The notes below the pieces were generated by a model. That model made no database searches. It was given only the letters and a program-made list of their open reading frames with translations, and had not been told where the DNA came from. A stretch of DNA of 5,287 bases from an uncultured Eubacteriales bacterium (GTDB taxonomy: Bacteria; Bacillota; Clostridia; Oscillospirales; CAG-272): assembly GCA_934500855.1 (NCBI GenBank), contig CAKSUH010000125.1, positions 1 through 5,287 on the forward strand, given 5' to 3'. The position numbers were made by a program, and so were the translations under genes. Positions 1 to 5,287 of this stretch are shown one piece after another (within the stretch, counting starts at the first letter, position 1; each line of letters begins with the position of its first letter).

Positions 1-9
1 GTATCTTGC

Positions 10-582
10 TTACTTGTAGATGTAAAAGTCTCTCGCCTCGGTGCCCTCCACAAGGCAGGGGTAAACCACTTCATCGATCACCGTTCCGGCATAAGGGAAG
101 GTGAAATTCAACTGATAGGTCACACCGCTCTTTGCCTGAAAAGCTCCGTAAATGCGGTTGGAAGGTGCGCCGGGATATTCCGGCTCCAGATTTCCTAAAT
201 AGTGTATTTTGTTGCTGTCAATCAGTTCCATAAAATAACTCTTGACCCCATCGTTTTTCATTCCGGAAGAAAGCAGATAGGTCTTTCCGGCTTCCAGAGG
301 AATATCGTTGTACACCAGATATACCCCGGTCGGAGTTGTCGTTTTTCCGTGGATATGCCAGGAGCCGTCCGGTTTGCGCTCATAGGTAATGCCGTCTTTG
401 GCAACATAATCCACCCAGATAATGCTGTCATCATTCAGCACATTCTCTGGATTCGGCACCTTCTTCTGCGTCAACTGCTTTAGTGGCTTGTAAAGGTTCA
501 GCGTCAGACCCAGCAGAAGCGCAAACGCCAGCACCAAGCAAACCGGGAGCAGATGCTTTTTGAGATTCCGAGTCAGCTTCAC
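10..582 (-). CDS. Membrane-anchored exported protein with beta-rich, carbohydrate-binding-like domain (paralogue 1)
   Basis: Function is not known. The 190-residue product has a basic N-terminus (residues 1-9), one hydrophobic helix at about 10-30 with no obvious signal-peptidase site, a short charged linker rich in Lys, then an exported domain from about residue 43 (PNPENVLND) to the end. The domain shows the pattern of small beta-sandwich modules: an N-terminal Asn-Leu element, 'GITYERKPDGSWHIHG', 'LEAGKTYLLSSG' at 96-107, and a C-terminal 'CLVEGTEARDF'. The same landmarks occur in the gene just upstream, so the two are paralogues. The start is GTG, chosen because TGAGGTGA (587-594) sits directly before it, 7 bases from the GAGG core, and because the hydrophobic helix follows at once. 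It is probably co-transcribed with, and translationally coupled to, the upstream gene (9-base gap). Sampled rows are lower in GC (about 35-45%) than the upstream paralogue. The jelly-roll/glycan-binding assignment is inference from pattern, not from a search. Confidence 0.85.
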   Translation of the reverse strand: MKLTRNLKKHLLPVCLVLAFALLLGLTLNLYKPLKQLTQKKVPNPENVLNDDSIIWVDYVAKDGITYERKPDGSWHIHGKTTTPTGVYLVYNDIPLEAGKTYLLSSGMKNDGVKSYFMELIDSNKIHYLGNLEPEYPGAPSNRIYGAFQAKSGVTYQLNFTFPYAGTVIDEVVYPCLVEGTEARDFYIYK

Positions 583-594
583 GGAATCACCTCA
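583..594 (-). promoter_or_regulatory. Ribosome binding site overlapping the upstream stop codon (translational coupling)
   Basis: On the minus strand the upstream gene's TGA stop (594-592) is the first three bases of TGAGGTGA, a good Shine-Dalgarno sequence for the GTG start at 582-580. Ribosomes terminating on the upstream paralogue therefore finish on the binding site of the next gene, which points to coupled translation. This site also decides the non-ATG start. Confidence 0.75.
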
Positions 595-1131
595 TTTCAC
601 GAGGAAGTCCCCGGCAGTCTTGCCTTCCACCAGGACCGGACGGAAGGTGGCAAAGACCTTTGCGTCCTTCATGACATACACTTCGACATTGTAGCTGTCG
701 GTGCTGTTGGCGGCGGTAAAGGTGCCGTCAAGGTTTGCGTAGATGTACTCGTTCGCCGCACCGGAGGTCGCGTTCATGTTGTGCAGCCGCAGACCGAAGG
801 ATTTGTAGCCGACCGAGTCGTTCCCGCAACTCAGGGTGTAGGTCTTGCCGGATGTCAGCTTGATGCCGGTTGCGACCGTGAACACATCGTCAGCGGTAGC
901 CGTACCAAATGCCTTCACCGTGCCGTTCTTCTCCACCGTGTACTTCACGCCGTACCCGTTGTTGTAGGTGTCGGCGGTCTTGTAGCCGGAAATCTCTCCG
1001 TTGATCAGGTTGTCCGGGTTGACCTTCTTCTTGTCGAAAGCGCCGTAAAGGTTGAGGACAAGCCCGGTCAGAAGTGCGAGCGCAAGAACGCCGCAGATCA
1101 GGGTCAGCGTGTTTTTCGTTTTTCTTCTCAT
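592..1131 (-). CDS. Membrane-anchored exported protein with beta-rich, carbohydrate-binding-like domain (paralogue 2)
   Basis: Function is not known. The start was placed at the ATG at 1131-1129, giving 179 residues. AAGGAG lies 5 bases upstream (1137-1142) and the protein then opens with a standard membrane anchor: MRRKTKN basic tip and a hydrophobic helix at about 8-29. A longer reading from 1218 would start inside the neighbouring gene and has no such support. After the anchor comes 'KKKVNPDNLINGE' (34-46), then an exported domain with 'GVKYTVEKNGTVKAFGTATAD', 'LTSGKTYTLSCG' at 92-103 and a C-terminal 'RPVLVEGKTAGDF'. This order (Asn-Leu start, xGxxxTxxxNGTxxxxGTAT, GKTYTLSxG, late PxLVEG) is that of small jelly-roll modules on Firmicutes surface and phage tail proteins. 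That reading is inference from pattern. It follows the acidic-protein gene after 67 bases with no terminator seen, so one operon is likely. Confidence 0.87.
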   Translation of the reverse strand: MRRKTKNTLTLICGVLALALLTGLVLNLYGAFDKKKVNPDNLINGEISGYKTADTYNNGYGVKYTVEKNGTVKAFGTATADDVFTVATGIKLTSGKTYTLSCGNDSVGYKSFGLRLHNMNATSGAANEYIYANLDGTFTAANSTDSYNVEVYVMKDAKVFATFRPVLVEGKTAGDFLVK

Positions 1132-1198
1132 AAGTTCTCCTTTTTGTGATGGTTGATGTTGATCTATAAAACAGGGAACGCAGACGAAAGCGGTCGCG

Positions 1199-1852
1199 TC
1201 ATTCCTCCTCCCGTGCAATCGAGCGCATAGACAGCTCGATGATCTTTTCCAAGAGCGCCTTGTCCGACTTCCGCGAGGGCTTGACCTGCGCCGTGTAGAC
1301 CGTCTCGTCCTCGTCCAGACTGACCACGCTGTAGGTGAAGCCGGATGCGGTGATCTTTCCCTTTTCGTCCTTCATCGAGTAAGGCTTCCGCCAAAGCTCC
1401 ACGGAATCCGCGCCGTTGAACACGATGTCCAGAAGATCGTATCCTCCGGCATCGGTCGAGACGAGAGACACGCGAACCTTGCGCCCGCGCAACATCCCCA
1501 CGACGAAATAGCCCCAGTACTTCTGGCGGCGCTCTTTAGATATGAACTTTTCCCGATACACCAGAACCCCGGTGTTCTCCATGTCGGTCAGCTCCCCGGA
1601 ATCCATATCATCGAAATCCAAAGAATCGGCATCCTCTGCATCGTCAGAGCCGACCTCGCCGACCAACGCCGAATCGCCGACCGTTTCGTCAACCTCTGCC
1701 GAGCCGGACTTCCCTCCACTGACAGGGGATTTGAAAGCACTGCCATCCAAGCCCTTGCCGACCTCCGCGCCAGCCCGCTCCAAGCCGACCTCCGCGACCG
1801 TCTCCATGCCCTGATCCATTCCCTTAACCGATTCCGTAACCTTTTGTGCCAT
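1199..1852 (-). CDS. Uncharacterised acidic protein with low-complexity N-terminal half
   Basis: I do not recognise this 217-residue protein. There is no signal peptide or membrane helix, so it is probably cytoplasmic. Residues 1-94 are low complexity, rich in Gly, Ser, Ala, Asp, Glu and Val, with a repeated AEVG unit (20-23 and 29-32, related GEVG at 65-68) and a strongly acidic stretch at about 69-92 (DDAEDADSLDFDDMDSGE); this half is probably disordered. Residues about 95-195 look like a compact folded domain with alternating hydrophobic strands ('VLVYREKFI', 'YWGYFVVGMLRGRKVRVSLV', 'GGYDLLDIVF'), followed by a basic/amphipathic helix (196-214) that ends in REEE. The start at 1852 was chosen because AAAGGAGGT (1863-1871) precedes it by 10 bases. 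The upstream in-frame ATG at 1930 would lie before the predicted transcription start. It is the first gene of the leftward operon, ahead of the two anchored paralogues. Confidence 0.8.
   Translation of the reverse strand: MAQKVTESVKGMDQGMETVAEVGLERAGAEVGKGLDGSAFKSPVSGGKSGSAEVDETVGDSALVGEVGSDDAEDADSLDFDDMDSGELTDMENTGVLVYREKFISKERRQKYWGYFVVGMLRGRKVRVSLVSTDAGGYDLLDIVFNGADSVELWRKPYSMKDEKGKITASGFTYSVVSLDEDETVYTAQVKPSRKSDKALLEKIIELSMRSIAREEE
1757..1796 (-). repeat. 13-base in-frame direct repeat inside the acidic protein gene
   Basis: GCCGACCTCCGCG occurs at 1757-1769 and again at 1784-1796 on the plus strand, 27 bases apart and in frame, so that each copy encodes AEVG on the minus strand. A partly matching copy near 1650-1665 encodes GEVG. 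This suggests that the low-complexity N-terminal half grew by short tandem duplication. Confidence 0.6.
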
Positions 1853-1907
1853 TTTTGCAATGACCTCCTTTGATTTTTTCCGTCCTGCAACCAAAATCGC
1901 GGTTGTA

Positions 1908-1929
1908 GTGACACACCTATTGTAACACA
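1908..1929. repeat. Short direct repeat over the leftward -10 region (possible operator)
   Basis: On the plus strand GTGACACA (1908-1915) and GTAACACA (1922-1929) are near-identical octamers 14 bases apart, flanked by GTTGT (1902-1906) and ACAAC (1927-1931), which form a small inverted pair. The right copy lies on the -10 and the left copy near the predicted start of transcription. The spacing and position suit a repressor site, but no regulator family is recognised and chance is possible. Confidence 0.3.
1919..1927 (-). promoter_or_regulatory. Probable extended -10 promoter for the leftward operon
   Basis: On the minus strand TGTTACAAT reads as an extended -10 (TGn plus TACAAT, one mismatch from TATAAT). 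No good -35 lies at 17 bases; the best nearby hexamer, TTGATT (1943-1938), is only 13 bases away. Transcription would begin near 1912, about 60 bases before the ATG at 1852, which leaves the longer in-frame ATG at 1930 untranscribed and supports the shorter start. The rest of the leader shows only the Shine-Dalgarno sequence. Confidence 0.5.
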
Positions 1930-1962
1930 ACAGAAAAAATCAAGAAAAGTAGCGCGTAAGGG

Positions 1963-1991
1963 TTTACAAAGCGACAAAAATATGGTATACT
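1963..1991 (+). promoter_or_regulatory. Sigma-A-type promoter for the DUF2232-gdpP operon
   Basis: TTTACA (1963-1968) and TATACT (1986-1991) are separated by exactly 17 bases, and the -10 is preceded by TGG, giving an extended -10 as well. Transcription would start near 1998, leaving a leader of about 39 bases that ends in AAGGAGG (2024-2030), six bases before the ATG at 2037. This is a strong-looking constitutive promoter; no riboswitch fits in so short a leader. Confidence 0.75.
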
Positions 1992-2036
1992 AATTAGGAA
2001 TATCTATATTTATACGGAAAGAAAAGGAGGAGCGGC

Positions 2037-3368
2037 ATGAACGCATCACCCGAAACGAATCAAAACCCGCAGGAGCCGCTGAAAACGACAGACGGAGCGT
2101 CCGCGTTGCGCGATACGGTAATTGCGGCAGTGCTGTTCGCACTCGCCTCGGCAACGGTCCCGATTGCCGCAGTCAAACCGTGGGTCGGAGTGGGGCTTTG
2201 GGCGGCAATGCCGATCGGTTGCGTGTTCCTGCTTCGCAGAATGCGTCTCGGAGTCTCCCTGACGCTGGTTGCCTCGGTTGCGGTGTTTCTGGCATCGGGA
2301 ACCTATCTGTTTACGGGACCGCTTGTCACGGCGTTGGCGGTCGGAACTTTTGTGGGCGCGTTTCTCATGACGACCCTGAAAAAGCCCTTTCTCGCCTGTC
2401 TTCTCCCGCTTCTGTCGGCGGCGCTGACCGTTCCGTTCACGCGGGACCCGGTCCTGATCGCCTCGGCACTTTCCCTGCTTCCGGCGGCGGCGCTGACGGC
2501 TTATGCGACCAAGCGGAAAATGGGGCGCAGCTCGGTGATCTGTTTCGGCGCGGGCGGTCTGCTCGGCGCGGCGCTGATCCTGTTTGCCGTTTCGCTGGCA
2601 CGGACCGACGCGGGATTCTCGCTTGAAACCGTGCAGTCGTTGCTGGACACATGGAAGGCGAACCTGCTTGCCGACCAAAAGGAAATGCGGGACGCTCTGC
2701 TTGAGATGCTGGAGCGGGCTTCCGAAAACGCGGGCGCGTCGGGAACGCAGTCGGCGCAGACAATGATGGATTACTATCGGCGGCTGATGAGCGACGCGGT
2801 GCTGGAGAACGAACTGACGCGAATCTTCAATGTTCTGCCGGGCGCGGTTGCCGCGGCGGCGCTGGTTGCGGCGTTCCTCGGTCAGCGGCTGCTTCTGGAC
2901 GGATATGACGCAACGGGAAACCGTTCGCGCATCACCCCCGAGAGCGAATTTCTGGTGCTGAGTCTGCCTGCGGCGGTGATTTATGTGGCTTGTCTGATCC
3001 TGACGCTGATTTTCGACGCATCCTTTTCCGTCCCCGTGGTAACGGCGGAGAACCTGCTCCTGATTCTGACCCCTGGGCTTTGTGCGGTCGGGTGGGGCAC
3101 GCTGACGCGGTTTTATCGGTCGGTTCCGCCGCGCGGAAGAGGGGCTCTGATTGTTCCCGCAATCGCACTGCTCTGCTGTGCGTCCTCGTCTGTTTTTTAT
3201 GTGCTGGCTGCTTACGGCGCATACGCAATCATTTTTTCCGCAATCCGGCGCGCGATGCTGCGCCGCGGGGGACCGACCCCGCCTGCGGGCGGACCGTTCG
3301 GCGGCAATGACGGTGACGGCAGTGACAACGGCGAGGAAAATGACGGTAACGGCAACCCCTTTGACTGA
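2037..3368 (+). CDS. yybS: YybS-like DUF2232 multi-pass membrane protein
   Basis: This is a 443-residue integral membrane protein of unknown biochemical role, called as YybS/DUF2232 from its topology and its place directly upstream of gdpP, a conserved Firmicutes gene order. It has a hydrophilic N-terminus (1-23), about six to seven hydrophobic helices between 24 and 187 (for example 24-45, 71-91, 93-111, 117-133, 137-155, 166-187), a soluble helical segment at about 195-262 with alternating charge (DQKEMRDALLEMLERASE), and then further helices at about 265-283, 305-327, 335-354 and 368-403. The tail from 410 to 443 is Gly/Pro- then Asn/Asp/Gly-rich and looks disordered. At 443 residues it is longer than the roughly 310 residues of the Bacillus subtilis protein, mostly through the central soluble segment and the tail. 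The start has a strong AAGGAGG at 6 bases. It is the first gene of the operon, 35 bases before gdpP, with no terminator between them. Confidence 0.85.
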   Translation: MNASPETNQNPQEPLKTTDGASALRDTVIAAVLFALASATVPIAAVKPWVGVGLWAAMPIGCVFLLRRMRLGVSLTLVASVAVFLASGTYLFTGPLVTALAVGTFVGAFLMTTLKKPFLACLLPLLSAALTVPFTRDPVLIASALSLLPAAALTAYATKRKMGRSSVICFGAGGLLGAALILFAVSLARTDAGFSLETVQSLLDTWKANLLADQKEMRDALLEMLERASENAGASGTQSAQTMMDYYRRLMSDAVLENELTRIFNVLPGAVAAAALVAAFLGQRLLLDGYDATGNRSRITPESEFLVLSLPAAVIYVACLILTLIFDASFSVPVVTAENLLLILTPGLCAVGWGTLTRFYRSVPPRGRGALIVPAIALLCCASSSVFYVLAAYGAYAIIFSAIRRAMLRRGGPTPPAGGPFGGNDGDGSDNGEENDGNGNPFD

Positions 3369-3388
3369 ATTCCCCGCGATTTCCGAAT

Positions 3389-3395
3389 AAAGGAG
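3389..3395 (+). promoter_or_regulatory. Ribosome binding site of gdpP
   Basis: AAAGGAG lies 8 bases before the ATG at 3404, within the 35-base gap after the DUF2232 stop codon. It fixes the gdpP start, and no hairpin or promoter is seen in this gap, so the two genes are read as one transcript. Confidence 0.8.
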
Positions 3396-3403
3396 ACTGA
3401 CAG

Positions 3404-5287
3404 ATGATAAAAAAGAAACCTTCCTCCTTCCGGACCGACCTGAGGTCCCCGCTGATTGCGGGTGCGGCGATCGGTGCGGTACTGCTGGCGCTGCTGGCGG
3501 CGCTGTCCTTCATGAGCGAGGGCGGAGATCCGATTGTCCCGCCCGAGCATCTGCCGTTTTACGCGCTTGCGTTGCTCGGCGTGTATCTGCTGACCGTCGG
3601 GCTGATTCTCGGCGCGTATCTGGCGCGCTATTGGCGCATCAGCGAGGCGAATGACGCGGCGGATCTGATGACAACCGAAATCAGCGATATGTTCCGCTAT
3701 GTGGTGGACATTCCGTATGCCATCATCGGCGGAGACGGGATGGTCAAGATCGTGTCGGGGGCGCTCCAGACGATTCTGCAGTTCCGCTCGCCGATCTGCA
3801 ATGTTCCGCTTTCGGATTTCTGCTCGGTCCCGATGAGTGAGATCATCGGCTACGCGCAGGCGGGCGAACAGGTGAAAAACCTTTCCTACAACGAGGACGG
3901 CGTGCCGATTGACAACACGCAGCCGATGACGACCGAGATTGAGGGCAGAAAGTACGATCTGCGATGCTATATCATGCGTTCGCGCGGCAAGGATTACTAC
4001 TTCGTGGTCTTTGACGATGTAACCGATATGATGGCGTTGAAGAAAAAGAAGTATGACGAAGAACCCGTGGTGGCGTATATCGTCATCGACAGTCTGCAGG
4101 AGTTGGCGCAGTATGTGCGGGTCAGCTACCGGACGGCGGTCAGCGAAATCGAGACGATCCTCAAGGAGTGGGTCGCGGGGCTGGGCGGCATGATCCGTGA
4201 ATACGAGCGCGAGAAATACCTGACGGTGTTCAATCGCGCGGCTTTGGACGATTGCATTGCGAACAAGTTCCGCATTCTCGAAACCGTGCGGAATGTGAAG
4301 CTGGGCGACAACAGCTATCCCGTGACCATCTCAATGGGAGTCGGTGCGATCGACGGCAGTTTTGAGGACAAGGAGCGCGCCGCGTCCGACGCTCTGGACA
4401 TTGCCCTGCAAAAGGGCGGCGACCAGGTGGCGGTCAACGACGGCAAGAGTGTGACGCCCTACGGCGGCAGAGTCAACACGATGTACGGCTCGACCACCAT
4501 CACCTCGCGCGTGAATTCTCAGCATCTCTGTCAGCTGATGCGTGAGGCGGGGAATGTGCTGATTATGGGTCACCGCGCGCCCGACTACGATTCGATCGGT
4601 TCCTGCGTGGGACTTGCGCGTCTGGCGATCTGCGCACGCGAAGGGGATGTTTCCCATATCCGCGTGGTGGTGGACCGCAACCATCAGAACTTCCGCAACT
4701 GCTACGATCTGCTTGCGCATCTGCCCGAGTACCGCTCGATGTTCATCAGCGGGGAAACGGCGCTTGACGCGGTGCGGTCGGATACGCTCCTGATCATGAG
4801 CGATGTGAGCAATGTTTTCAACACGGAATGCCCGAAGTTGCTCAAGTGCGTGCAGAATGTGGTGATTATCGACCATCACCGCCGTCCCGATCAGATGTAC
4901 GAATTCAAGCCGCTGATGACCTACATTCGCCCCGGCGTTGCGGCGGCGAGCGAGCTGGTCAGCGAGATGCTGGAGCTAAGCCCTTACCACGACGCGCTTC
5001 TGAAAGAAGAGGCGACGCTGATGCTGACGGGTCTGATGCTGGACACGAAGAACTTTACGCAGGGCGCGGAAATGCAGACCTTTGCGGCGGTTCACTACCT
5101 CTACGAGCGCGGCGCGCACACGAATGTGGCGCGGAGTTTCTTCACGGAATCGATGACGAGTCTGTTCACCGCCTGCGACATTGACAGCCGCACGCGGACT
5201 TACCGTGACAAAATCGCGCTGACATGGCAGAGTCTTGACCACCCCGCGACCGAGGAGGACACGGTCGCGATTGCAAAGGCGGCGGAC
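3404..5287 (+). CDS. gdpP: GdpP c-di-AMP phosphodiesterase, cut by the right edge of the window
   Basis: GdpP (YybT family) hydrolyses cyclic di-AMP to pApA at the cytoplasmic membrane and lowers this messenger, which governs potassium/osmolyte transport and wall stress. The 628 visible residues show the family order: TM helices at 17-37 and 52-74; a divergent PAS domain at about 93-205, ending in 'VVFDDVTDMMAL'; a degenerate GGDEF domain at about 220-345, ending in 'ALQKGGDQVAV' (GGDQ at 338-341); and a DHH domain from about 385. The DHH metal ligands are present: HxxxDxD in 'MGHRAPDYDSIG' (H390, D394, D396), D467 in 'LLIMSDVSN', D490-H491-H492 in 'VIIDHHRR' and D547 in 'LDTKNF'. The DHHA1 part with its GGGH motif lies beyond the edge. 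The ATG at 3404 follows AAAGGAG (3389-3395) by 8 bases. The enzyme should be active. Divergence around motif II and after D547 is described in the findings. Confidence 0.96.
   Translation, partial: MIKKKPSSFRTDLRSPLIAGAAIGAVLLALLAALSFMSEGGDPIVPPEHLPFYALALLGVYLLTVGLILGAYLARYWRISEANDAADLMTTEISDMFRYVVDIPYAIIGGDGMVKIVSGALQTILQFRSPICNVPLSDFCSVPMSEIIGYAQAGEQVKNLSYNEDGVPIDNTQPMTTEIEGRKYDLRCYIMRSRGKDYYFVVFDDVTDMMALKKKKYDEEPVVAYIVIDSLQELAQYVRVSYRTAVSEIETILKEWVAGLGGMIREYEREKYLTVFNRAALDDCIANKFRILETVRNVKLGDNSYPVTISMGVGAIDGSFEDKERAASDALDIALQKGGDQVAVNDGKSVTPYGGRVNTMYGSTTITSRVNSQHLCQLMREAGNVLIMGHRAPDYDSIGSCVGLARLAICAREGDVSHIRVVVDRNHQNFRNCYDLLAHLPEYRSMFISGETALDAVRSDTLLIMSDVSNVFNTECPKLLKCVQNVVIIDHHRRPDQMYEFKPLMTYIRPGVAAASELVSEMLELSPYHDALLKEEATLMLTGLMLDTKNFTQGAEMQTFAAVHYLYERGAHTNVARSFFTESMTSLFTACDIDSRTRTYRDKIALTWQSLDHPATEEDTVAIAKAAD

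Noticed and set aside
553..1149. 198-residue plus-strand open frame opposite the two anchored paralogues
   Set aside because: It crosses the junction of two paralogous genes whose minus-strand frames have anchors, ribosome sites and shared motifs; the plus-strand frame has none of these.
1132..1198. A separate promoter or terminator in the 67-base gap of the leftward operon
   Set aside because: TATAGA-like bases occur, but no fitting -35 and no stem followed by a T run on the minus strand, so neither is called.
1132..1218. Longer N-terminus for the proximal anchored protein (start at 1218)
   Set aside because: It would overlap the end of the upstream gene, has no ribosome site, and would put 29 polar residues before a textbook membrane anchor that has its own AAGGAG.
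1853..1930. Longer N-terminus for the acidic protein (start at 1930)
   Set aside because: The extra 26 codons would include the Shine-Dalgarno sequence of the internal start and begin upstream of the predicted transcription start.
1998..2036. A riboswitch (for example c-di-AMP type) before the DUF2232-gdpP operon
   Set aside because: The leader is only about 39 bases, too short for a known riboswitch fold, and no conserved motif is seen.
2046..2678. 210-residue open frame on the minus strand opposite the DUF2232 gene
   Set aside because: The composition (Arg/Gln/Lys-rich with no hydrophobic pattern) is that of an antisense shadow of a GC-rich membrane protein gene.
4331..4879. 182-residue open frame on the minus strand inside gdpP
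   Set aside because: It lies wholly opposite a well-supported gdpP frame with conserved DHH motifs, is rich in His/Arg in the manner of reverse-frame shadows, and has no supporting context.

Overview
The window looks like a chromosomal segment from a moderately GC-rich Gram-positive bacterium of the Clostridia/Firmicutes type. The reasons are the strong Shine-Dalgarno sequences (AGGAGG type) before every gene, sigma-A-like promoters, and a DUF2232 (YybS-like) membrane protein gene directly followed by gdpP. That gene pair is a conserved Firmicutes arrangement, normally continuing into rplI and the replicative helicase gene. A precise genus cannot be read from the sequence.

The layout is two divergent transcription units separated by a promoter region at about 1853-2036. 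Leftward (minus strand), in order of transcription, there are three genes. The first (1852-1199) is an unrecognised acidic, low-complexity protein with a C-terminal domain. The second and third (1131-592 and 582-10) are tandem, diverged paralogues: small proteins with one N-terminal membrane anchor and an exported beta-rich domain. That domain resembles, by pattern, the single jelly-roll/carbohydrate-binding-like modules found in Firmicutes surface and phage proteins. The two anchored genes are tightly linked, and the ribosome binding site of the second overlaps the stop codon of the first.

Rightward (plus strand), a near-consensus extended -10 promoter (1963-1991) drives a DUF2232 multi-pass membrane protein (2037-3368). 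It is followed 35 bases later by gdpP (3404 to beyond the right edge), which encodes the membrane-bound c-di-AMP phosphodiesterase with two TM helices, a PAS domain, a degenerate GGDEF domain and a DHH-DHHA1 domain. The window ends inside its C-terminal DHHA1 region.

The rightward unit is housekeeping second-messenger turnover (c-di-AMP, which controls potassium/osmolyte balance and wall stress responses). The leftward unit is accessory-looking and uncharacterised, and it is the most novel content here. No functional link between the two units is shown by the sequence; they only share an intergenic promoter region. There are no RNA genes, CRISPR arrays, insertion sequences or clear intrinsic terminators in view.
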